DNA of 56,751 nucleotides from an uncultured Prevotella sp. (GTDB taxonomy: Bacteria; Bacteroidota; Bacteroidia; Bacteroidales; Bacteroidaceae), in contig CAKPZC010000006.1 in the NCBI GenBank assembly GCA_934203355.1, positions 1-56,751 on the forward strand, written 5' to 3'. Made by a program: the position numbers and the translations under genes. Positions within the stretch are counted from its first letter, which is position 1; each line of letters starts with the position of its first letter. Under the pieces are notes generated by a model that did not search any database, was not told the origin of the DNA, and saw only the letters and a program-made list of their open reading frames with translations. Below are positions 51,042 to 56,751 of the stretch, piece after piece.

Positions 51042-51824
51042 ATGAAGAAGTATTTTTTTATGTTGTTTGTTGTTGTGTTAATGGCTGCAACTTCAGTATA
51101 TGGAACTCAGAAGAGTGAGGTGGTTAGAACGGTTCTGCCTTTCAGCGAGCTAAATGTTCTTGGAAATCTGGAGGTTGTATACGAGCAGTCGAATACGTGT
51201 GAGGTGAGTCTGGTGGGCGATGCCAACGACTTCAACCAGATAAACATCGACAATAGCGCTACTTCGCTCAATATCCGAAAGGCATCCAAGCAGATAGGCA
51301 ATGTATCTGTAGACACATCCAATAAGTCGGAAAGGCTTAACGTTGTTATAACGGTAAAGGCTCCAGAGGTTAGAATCTTTAATCTTGCAGGTGGCGGACA
51401 TATTATTGTAGACAATATGTCGGGCAATAAGGTTATATTCAATCTAGCTGGTTCGGGCAGAATGGTTCTGGGTAGAATAACTGCCAACAATACATTCTTC
51501 AACAATGCAGGTTCGGGAAGTATATGTATTGATGAAGTTAAGTCAGATAATGTTAGTTTATCGATGGCTGGTTCGGGTATGATTAGTGGCAAGGTAGGTA
51601 AGGCCTTAAAACTGAATTGCACGCTTACAGGGTCTGGACGAATATATGTATCGGGCAAGGCAGACAAGTATGGAAAGGTGATTATTGGCTCGGGCAGTAT
51701 TGATGACAGTATGCTGAAGTACGACTCGATAAGCACTACAAGCACCCATACCAATGTGATAAAAGACAGTGATGCATCGAGCGCACCCAAAAGTCCTGAC
51801 GGCATAATCAATGCCCAACCCTAA
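51042..51824 (+). CDS. DUF2807 (head GIN) exported protein
   Basis: A 260-residue protein with a signal peptide (residues 1-21, ATSVYG). After FSELNVLGNLEVVYEQSNTC the mature part is made of short repeated strands with AGGGH, AGSGRM, AGSGSI, AGSGMI, TGSGRI and GSGSI, the right-handed beta-helix repeats of DUF2807 (putative auto-transporter adhesin head GIN). Tail is polar. Exported, likely envelope- or surface-associated; the next gene is an ECF sigma factor, suggesting a role in the stimulus or the response. Confidence 0.88.
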   Translation: MKKYFFMLFVVVLMAATSVYGTQKSEVVRTVLPFSELNVLGNLEVVYEQSNTCEVSLVGDANDFNQINIDNSATSLNIRKASKQIGNVSVDTSNKSERLNVVITVKAPEVRIFNLAGGGHIIVDNMSGNKVIFNLAGSGRMVLGRITANNTFFNNAGSGSICIDEVKSDNVSLSMAGSGMISGKVGKALKLNCTLTGSGRIYVSGKADKYGKVIIGSGSIDDSMLKYDSISTTSTHTNVIKDSDASSAPKSPDGIINAQP

Positions 51825-51863
51825 TAAACAACAAGTGGATATCATAAACAAATTTCGACAATC

Positions 51864-52382
51864 GTGAATCAACTACAGTTCGAACAGATATCTCTGCAAC
51901 TGCGCAATATCGCCATGGGTTATGCCCGACGTTATCTTGCACGTGCCGACGATGTGGACGATGCGGCAAGCGATGCTATGCTTAGGCTATGGGCTGTGCA
52001 CGACTCTCTCCGCGACACAGCCCATGCCGCTCGTCTTGTCGCTGTTGTTGCTCGCAATCTTTCTATAGATATGTTGCGACGCAAGCGTCCGGTTAGCTTT
52101 GACGGCAATGCGATGCCAACGTCGTGGCTCAAGAGGCAAGAGTCAAACGATGCCACTCCCGAAAGTCAACTTGAATGGAAGGAGGACGAGCAATGGTTAA
52201 GGCAGCGCATAGAGAAGTTGCCGCCGAGAGAGATGCAGGTTATGATTCTCAGACAGACCGAAAGGCGCACCAATGAGGAGATTGCCGCAATATTAGGCAT
52301 TAGCAAAGAGTCGGTGGCGACGGTGCTATCGTCGGCTCGCCGAAAACTATTCAATCAGATAAAGGAAAGGAACAGAAAATGA
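51864..52382 (+). CDS. ECF-family RNA polymerase sigma factor
   Basis: A 172-residue sigma-70-family protein starting with GTG 51864. Region 2 (ARADDVDDAASDAMLRLWAV and RLVAVVARNLSIDMLRRK) and region 4 (LPPREMQVMILRQTERRTNE, EIAAILGISKESVATVLSSA RRK) are present with no region 1 or 3, as in ECF sigmas. Overlap ATGA (52379-52382) with the next gene shows coupling to a probable anti-sigma. It likely directs transcription of envelope genes, possibly its own operon. Confidence 0.92.
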   Translation: MNQLQFEQISLQLRNIAMGYARRYLARADDVDDAASDAMLRLWAVHDSLRDTAHAARLVAVVARNLSIDMLRRKRPVSFDGNAMPTSWLKRQESNDATPESQLEWKEDEQWLRQRIEKLPPREMQVMILRQTERRTNEEIAAILGISKESVATVLSSARRKLFNQIKERNRK

Positions 52383-53062
52383 CCGACCAACAAATCATAT
52401 CACTTCTACAGCGTTATATGGACGGCTTGACCACCATAGACGAGGAGAACGCATTGGCTGAATTCTTCAGCAAGGCTACCGACGACAATCGCCCAGAAGA
52501 TATATCTGCCGACGATTGGAGGGCCTATCGTGAGATGTTCGGCATGTTTGCTACGGGAATTGAGGCTACCAGAGAATATAAAGAAGAGCAGGTTGACATA
52601 CCGCAACGCTTCACAATGCGAAAGGTTGTCGCTTGGATGACTTCGGCTGCGGCTGTGGCTCTGCTTGTGTTTGCAGCGTCAACTCAATTAGATAACAACA
52701 CAATGGACAATCAGCCTTTGGCACAACAGGTGGTAAATAAGATACCAGTAGATTCGATTGCCGATAGTATCTCGGCTGAACGCCCACAGCCAATAGTGGT
52801 TGATAGCATAAAACCGCAGCCAGTAAAGCAACAACGAAACAGGTCGGCTCGACCATATTGGCAACCACGTCCGCCAAAGGTTTATGTTGCAGATGCTCTT
52901 GATGCAAAGCCAGACACTACCGACATTGAGGAGGCTGTACGCCAGGCCGACATTCTGCTGCAAGCTATAAGTGTACACCAGTTGGCTGAGATAAAACAAC
53001 TGGAACTTCAAGCCCTGGAAGTGTTCGAGGATGATGATTCGGACAACGACGTGGCACAATAA
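52379..53062 (+). CDS. Putative anti-sigma membrane protein
   Basis: A 227-residue single-pass membrane protein. Residues 1-75 are cytoplasmic and helical (LLQRYMDGLTTIDEENALAE, FFSKATDDNRPED), as in the zinc-less anti-sigma domains of Bacteroidetes. TM at about 83-101 (VVAWMTSAAAVALLVFAAS). The periplasmic part is proline- and charge-rich without a FecR domain. Adjacent, coupled sigma gene and topology make an anti-sigma role likely; no direct motif proves it. Confidence 0.6.
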   Translation: MTDQQIISLLQRYMDGLTTIDEENALAEFFSKATDDNRPEDISADDWRAYREMFGMFATGIEATREYKEEQVDIPQRFTMRKVVAWMTSAAAVALLVFAASTQLDNNTMDNQPLAQQVVNKIPVDSIADSISAERPQPIVVDSIKPQPVKQQRNRSARPYWQPRPPKVYVADALDAKPDTTDIEEAVRQADILLQAISVHQLAEIKQLELQALEVFEDDDSDNDVAQ

Positions 53063-53112
53063 TAGAGAGTATATAATATTTAATCTATAAAAACTTAAAA
53101 AATATATAACGT

Positions 53113-54057
53113 ATGAGACAGATTGTAATAATGGCAATATTGCTATTGCAAACGGTTGTGGTTTCGGCACAGGAAAAAATCGAGACAATCTTCAAGATTG
53201 TGTTGAATGATCCTTCGACCGAAATATTATCCAACTCGAGCTTTGATGTAGTTTGCCCCGACAGCTCTGTAAGCTATTGCAAGTATATTGAGTTTACACT
53301 CCCGACGAGCAATAAAAAGTTGTTTAATGAGATTGAGAAAGTTATGCTTAACGGAACCATGAAGGCTTACGACGTGTACGTAAAGAAGCCGGGCAGCAGC
53401 AGTCAAGTGATTAAAAGTATGAAATATGTGTATGGAGTCAACAATGAGTATGTAGTGGAATTGGGCAGCTATACGTCGCACAATTATTATGGATTGTGCT
53501 TTAAGGATGCCAACGATCCGCTTCGCCGACACGCTTATCTGTATATATCTTATAAGGAAGGTGGCAAATATCGTTGCAAGTACTATCATATATATGGTGT
53601 TATCCCGGCTCGATTTGAGGAGTACAGGTCGAAAATCACCGCGCCTAATAAGCCTTCAACCAAGACGTCTGTAATGCGGACAAAGACTTACACGGATGGC
53701 GATGTGGTTGTAACAACCACTTATGACAATAATGGTAATGTAAAAAGCACACAGTCGAGTACGTGGTCTGTGGAGATGGATAATATAAAGACCGATACCG
53801 ACTTTATGCTTCAGTTTGGCAATATGCGATCAGCTTTCCTCGATGCTATAAAGGATGCTGATTCCAAAACCTTGCAGACGGGAATCGTGGTTAAGTTGGT
53901 CCGTATGTGTAAGGAATATAGCAAGCTGCTCACCCAAAACGAGAAGAAAACTTGCATGAACAGCATCAACGAAATGAAGGATACACTGAAGAAGACCAAT
54001 GCCGACACATTTATGGATGGTATGCTGACAGAGGCTTGGATTGCCCTGTCCAAATAG
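53113..54057 (+). CDS. Exported hypothetical protein of the sigma operon
   Basis: A 314-residue protein with a signal peptide (MRQIVIMAILLLQTVVVSAQ). The middle is beta-rich (KYVYGVNNEYVVELGSYTSH, YKEGGKYRCKYYHIYGVIPA); the C-terminal third is helical with charged residues (KTLQTGIVVKLVRMCKEYSK). No lipobox, no sorting domain. I do not recognise a family. It starts 50 bases after the anti-sigma-like gene and is probably co-transcribed with the sigma unit. Confidence 0.75.
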   Translation: MRQIVIMAILLLQTVVVSAQEKIETIFKIVLNDPSTEILSNSSFDVVCPDSSVSYCKYIEFTLPTSNKKLFNEIEKVMLNGTMKAYDVYVKKPGSSSQVIKSMKYVYGVNNEYVVELGSYTSHNYYGLCFKDANDPLRRHAYLYISYKEGGKYRCKYYHIYGVIPARFEEYRSKITAPNKPSTKTSVMRTKTYTDGDVVVTTTYDNNGNVKSTQSSTWSVEMDNIKTDTDFMLQFGNMRSAFLDAIKDADSKTLQTGIVVKLVRMCKEYSKLLTQNEKKTCMNSINEMKDTLKKTNADTFMDGMLTEAWIALSK

Positions 54058-54137
54058 AATCGTTATGTCTGTTTACAGATGTCAATTGACACAATTGATT
54101 TAACTGCCAGTATCACTCAGTTTACACTGGAGTTTCA

Positions 54138-54181
54138 TATGACTGATACTCCAGTACCAATTATATGATACTCCAGTACCA
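54138..54181. repeat. 22-bp tandem array, type A copy 2 (inverted orientation)
   Basis: Two clear units (54160-54181 and 54138-54159), read on the minus strand, start TGGTACTGGAGTATCA as in the array at 5501. Two weaker 22-bp units continue toward 54094. It lies in the short gap before the fabI terminator. Confidence 0.7.
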
Positions 54182-54234
54182 GATAACAGTTACTAAAAAC
54201 GATACTGTAAATAATTACTTGGTTTCATAATGCA

Positions 54235-54276
54235 AAAACCGTTGTTTATCAACTCTGTTTGATAAACAACGGTTTT
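54235..54276. terminator. Bidirectional terminator between the sigma operon and fabI
   Basis: AAAACCGTTGTTTATC (54235-54250) and GATAAACAACGGTTTT (54261-54276) are perfectly complementary around AACTCTGTTT, with A/T runs on both sides. Confidence 0.9.
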
Positions 54277-54302
54277 GTTTATTATAAAAAAACTAACGGC
54301 TT

Positions 54303-55163
54303 TTATCCGTAGATAATATTTCCGTTCTCGTCGCGGTTCTCGTCGATGAACGACTTGTTGTACTGAGTCATACCGCGCAACGACATACCCATGTTAGAGA
54401 ATCCGCCGTCGTGGAACAGGGTCTGCATTGTCACCTTCTTGGTAAGGTCGGAGAACATCACTACGCAATAGTCGGCACATTCGTCGGCACTTGCATTGCC
54501 AAGTGGAGACATACGGTCGCTGAAGTCATAGAGACCATCAAAGCCCTTGATGCCGCTTCCTGCTGTGGTGAATGTTGGCGACTGAGAGATGGTGTTGATG
54601 CGTACCTTCTTCTCGCGACCATAGATATATCCGAAGCTGCGTGCTATAGACTCAAGCAGCGATTTGGCATCTGCCATGTCGTTGTAGCCAAAGAATGTGC
54701 GGTGAGAAGCCACGTATGTAAGGGCAAGAACCGAAGCTTCCTCGTTAAGTGCGTCAAGCTTCTTGGCTACTTGCAGCATCTTGTGGAACGAGATGGCTGA
54801 GATGTCGAGTGTCTTGTCCAGAAATCCATAATCCAGATCGTCATAAGTGCGCTTCTTACGCATGTTCACACTCATAGCACATGAGTGGAGCACAAAGTCA
54901 ATCTTGCCGCCCAATGCTTCCTGGGCTTTTACAAACAAGTTGTTCAAATCCTCTACCGATGTCGCATCAGCTGGGATTACTGTAGCGCCGGTTTTCTTAG
55001 CGAGCTCGTCAATGGTGCCCATACGACATGCCACAGCTGTGTTGGTCAACACAATCTGTGCACCCTCTTCTACGGCACGTTCTGCTACTTTCCACGCAAT
55101 CGATGCGTCATTCAATGCGCCGAAGATAATACCGCGCTTTCCTTTCAATAAATTGTAAGACAT
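54303..55163 (-). CDS. fabI: Enoyl-ACP reductase FabI
   Basis: FabI, 286 residues, reduces trans-2-enoyl-ACP with NADH in the last step of each fatty acid elongation cycle. Rossmann start GIIFGALNDASIAWKVA, SVDF-like VLHSCAMSVN, and the catalytic pair Y160-x6-K167 (GYNDMADAKSLL) are present. RINTISQSPTFTTAGSGI is the substrate loop. It is slightly longer than the 258-262 residues of enteric FabI owing to a C-terminal extension (NENRDENGNIIYG), seen in Bacteroidetes. Monocistronic; -7 TAAATTTG on the minus strand at 55216-55209. Confidence 0.96.
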   Translation of the reverse strand: MSYNLLKGKRGIIFGALNDASIAWKVAERAVEEGAQIVLTNTAVACRMGTIDELAKKTGATVIPADATSVEDLNNLFVKAQEALGGKIDFVLHSCAMSVNMRKKRTYDDLDYGFLDKTLDISAISFHKMLQVAKKLDALNEEASVLALTYVASHRTFFGYNDMADAKSLLESIARSFGYIYGREKKVRINTISQSPTFTTAGSGIKGFDGLYDFSDRMSPLGNASADECADYCVVMFSDLTKKVTMQTLFHDGGFSNMGMSLRGMTQYNKSFIDENRDENGNIIYG

Positions 55164-55208
55164 AATTATATAATATGTTGTTTATGAATAAGCGATGTTA
55201 ATCGGGTG

Positions 55209-55216
55209 CAAATTTA
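55209..55216 (-). promoter_or_regulatory. -7 element for fabI
   Basis: The minus strand reads TAAATTTG, 46 bases before the ATG; a -33-like TTG lies 23 bases further upstream. Confidence 0.5.
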
Positions 55217-55914
55217 GGTATTTTTCCCGAATTATCCACCAACTTACATGAAAAAAACAACAAATCTACCTCCATCCTACTTCTTTATTGTTTTTTTACA
55301 AACACTTTATTGTATGTGAGATGCCCTCCAACTTCCTTGTATAATTGCAGCTAGTCATTCGGTTCGTACAAGCAACGCTATCATTAGCGTCAGAATTTTT
55401 GAGTACTTTTTCATAAATATAGTGTTTTAAGTTATGATTTGTAATAATAATCAGCCCACACCAAAAGGGTTATGTCATTTTTCTGCTCAACAGTAGTCTT
55501 GCCTACAATACCCAATTGAACGAATAGCATCATACTTAATTCTTGTATACTTGTGATAGTCCAGATTATCAGATAGAATCAAATATTGATGTTTTTATAA
55601 AGTTATTCGTTGTGGACTGATTTTTTGCAAAGTTATATCTTTAGACATAATTAATGTAATGGCAAAGTTATCAGATATTTATGACCCGTACAAGTCCATA
55701 ATGGTTCACAATCGAAAATTATACAGACAAGGCTGTCTATAAAAACAACTAAGGCGTTAAAGAAATCGTTTCGTTAAAATGAAACAGCCTGTTTTAACGC
55801 CATATTGTAAAATAAAAACTGTTTTATTGAAGTTTCGCAAGTTTTCAAATTGATTAAAGCTGTATGAACTGCCAGCAATATCCTGCCATATGTTTTAACA
55901 TGAGCCTAAAACAA
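55217..55914. other. Intergenic, degraded; no supported gene
   Basis: No convincing gene in 700 bases. A 48-codon minus-strand frame ending at 55433 (SIQELSMMLFVQLGIVGKTT and following) is open but without recognisable family; it could be a scrap of a lost gene. Two CAAAGTTA motifs (near 55630 and 55663) look like minus-strand -7 elements without a gene to serve. Confidence 0.4.
55753..55801. repeat. Two-tier inverted repeat
   Basis: GGCGTTAAA (55753-55761) with TTTAACGCC (55793-55801), enclosing GTTTC/GAAAC (55768-55785). Terminator-like but with no upstream gene. Confidence 0.55.
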
Positions 55915-56024
55915 TCGGTACCAGAACTCAAAACAATTGCTACCAAGACCAAAAACAATTACTACCAGAACTAAAAACGATTGCTACCATAACCAAAAAC
56001 GATTGCTACCAGAATCCACCATAG
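55915..56024. repeat. 22-bp tandem array, type B copy 2 (five units)
   Basis: Units at 55915, 55937, 55959, 55981 and 56003, all 22 bp: TCGGTACCAGAACTCAAAAC, TTGCTACCAAGACC, TTACTACCAGAACT, TTGCTACCATAACC, then a decayed TTGCTACCAGAATCC. Same phase and core as the array at 13131. Confidence 0.85.
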
Positions 56025-56027
56025 GAT

Positions 56028-56153
56028 GGCACATTTCCACCTCAAATCTCAAATGTGACATGTATCTGCCAGTCATTAAACTACTGATATTAAGCCTATT
56101 ACAGCATTTATGTCACTTATGGCACATTTTTTCACAAAAACATTTTTTTATAA
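56028..56153. repeat. Conserved tail element, copy 2
   Basis: GGCACATTTCCAC at 56028 pairs with AAATGTGAC (56051-56059). ATGTATCTGCC and, at 56109, TATGTCACTTATGGCAC followed by ATTTTTTCACAAAAACATTTTTTT follow. Arrangement equals that at 13441-13560. Confidence 0.75.
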
Positions 56154-56203
56154 ATCTTTGTAGACTGTCGGCAATTGAGTATAGATTATAGTGAGCAATA
56201 ATG

Positions 56204-56375
56204 TTATATATCCTCATATGCTTTAAGCAATAACGATGTCTTTCCGCTGCGTCTTGTGCTAGTTACGATGGTTAAACGTGATGTATGTAATGCGCGCTTC
56301 ACCTCGTCTATATCAGTATAGTGCCTATCCATATCTGCCTTACACCTATTTATAATATCTGCAAATCGCTTGTCT
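56204..56375 (-). pseudogene. P-loop ATPase fragment
   Basis: Minus-strand reading gives DKRFADIINRCKADMDRHYT, DIDEVKRALHTSRLTIVTST, RRSGKTSLLLKAYEDI and a stop at 56204-56206. RRSGKTSLLL has the form of a Walker A motif in AAA/ATP-binding proteins of the archaeal-ATPase/DUF4143 style, cut off after the P-loop. A relic of a longer gene. Confidence 0.45.
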
Positions 56376-56492
56376 TATATGTCTCATATGTCTCATTTTG
56401 TCGATAAGCATTTTTTAGACCTTTCAACTCCACCACCTGCCATAACGTTTTGCCTTGCAAAGAAAGTTGTAGCCTTTGCAAGGTATAGGTTG

Positions 56493-56513
56493 CAAGTTTG
56501 TGAAACTTGCAGA
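56493..56513. repeat. Perfect palindrome TGCAAGTTT-GTG-AAACTTGCA
   Basis: A 9-bp perfect inverted repeat with a 3-base loop at 56493-56513, upstream of the final promoter; a regulatory site or an IS-end trace. Confidence 0.45.
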
Positions 56514-56683
56514 AACGTGAGTCTCTTGTATTGATATGATTCCTGATATTGTCCATTTGTTTGCATAAGTATAACATTTTTCAGAATACTGTAGCGAAAA
56601 TAGTAGATAAAACCCTATTTGACTTGATTTATCTCAATTTTAAACGAAAAAATCAACTTTTTTGAAACTTTTTCCTCAAAACA

Positions 56684-56715
56684 TTTGCAAGTAAATGATT
56701 TTTGTTATACCTTTG
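56684..56715 (+). promoter_or_regulatory. Strong promoter firing out of the window
   Basis: -33 TTTG at 56684-56687, 20-base spacer, -7 TACCTTTG at 56708-56715, start near 56721. It is the closest match to consensus in the window besides those of rpsO, glnA and the Thr leader. The downstream gene lies beyond the window; a stable-RNA or translation gene would fit, but this is a guess. Confidence 0.65.
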
Positions 56716-56751
56716 CATCCGCTTTCGAGAACGAACGAAACCTCAAGCAAA

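Noticed and set aside
55433..55577. 48-codon minus-strand frame (SIQELSMMLFVQLG...)
   Set aside because: Open but no start context or recognisable family; mentioned in the intergenic entry only.
56350..56577. 75-codon minus-strand frame
   Set aside because: No family, crosses a palindrome and overlaps the P-loop scrap; probably chance.
1..56751. tRNA or rRNA genes
   Set aside because: No GTTCGA-type T-loop within a cloverleaf context or rRNA core sequence was seen on either strand by eye; a tRNAscan run would settle it.

Overview
The window looks like chromosome of a gut- or mouth-type Bacteroidales, most likely Prevotella or a close relative (Segatella). I infer this from Bacteroidetes-type promoters (TTTG, about 19-20 bases, TAnnTTTG), near-absence of Shine-Dalgarno sequences, secreted proteins ending in type IX-secretion-like C-terminal domains, the block ftsX-DUF3098-uppP-truB-queA-folK, and a Bacteroides-style sialic acid operon. 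No rRNA, tRNA, prophage, complete insertion sequence or CRISPR array was found.

Layout. 1-4155: the end of a dockerin-bearing surface protein, a second secreted protein and a 58-residue peptide gene. 4395-12838: two Fic proteins, a Pif1/RecD-like helicase, glmS and a broken AAA-ATPase/nuclease gene. 12884-14784: a gene graveyard with IS-end-like repeats, a 22-bp tandem array, a histidine-kinase scrap and a RecG-like relic, then a long structured leader. 14785-17903: a second Ig-like/dockerin surface protein with its own small peptide gene. 18185-31388: mainly housekeeping genes (serB, radical SAM, ftsX to folK, rpsO, typA, nagB), with an outer-membrane barrel and a lipoprotein. 31482-44180: a CDF metal exporter, a helicase with an embedded exonuclease, two pseudogenes, an OPT transporter, a lactonase, a glutamine synthetase and clpB. 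44585-49217: sialic acid operon (transporter, lyase, epimerase, mutarotase). 49243-49479: a MITE-like element. 49508-55163: serine deaminase, an ECF-sigma operon and fabI. The last 1.6 kb holds a second 22-bp array, gene scraps and a strong promoter firing out of the window.

How genes cooperate. The nan operon imports Neu5Ac, equilibrates its anomers, cleaves it to ManNAc and pyruvate, and epimerises ManNAc to GlcNAc. nagB, elsewhere in the window, would finish the route to fructose-6-phosphate, and glmS runs the opposite reaction. The ftsX block combines division, undecaprenyl-phosphate recycling and tRNA/folate genes. The ECF sigma factor, its likely anti-sigma partner and two exported proteins form a probable envelope-stress unit.

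Most unusual signals: (i) two small peptide genes, each directly behind a secreted surface-protein gene, one coupled by an ATGA overlap; (ii) a threonine-run leader peptide plus terminator upstream of nagB instead of a threonine operon; (iii) intergenic arrays with an exact 22-bp period at four loci (21 bp at a fifth), two of which share a downstream tail whose paired segments change together; (iv) a roughly 420-base structured leader before the 988-residue surface protein. All readings were made by eye; family names come from motifs and memory, not searches.
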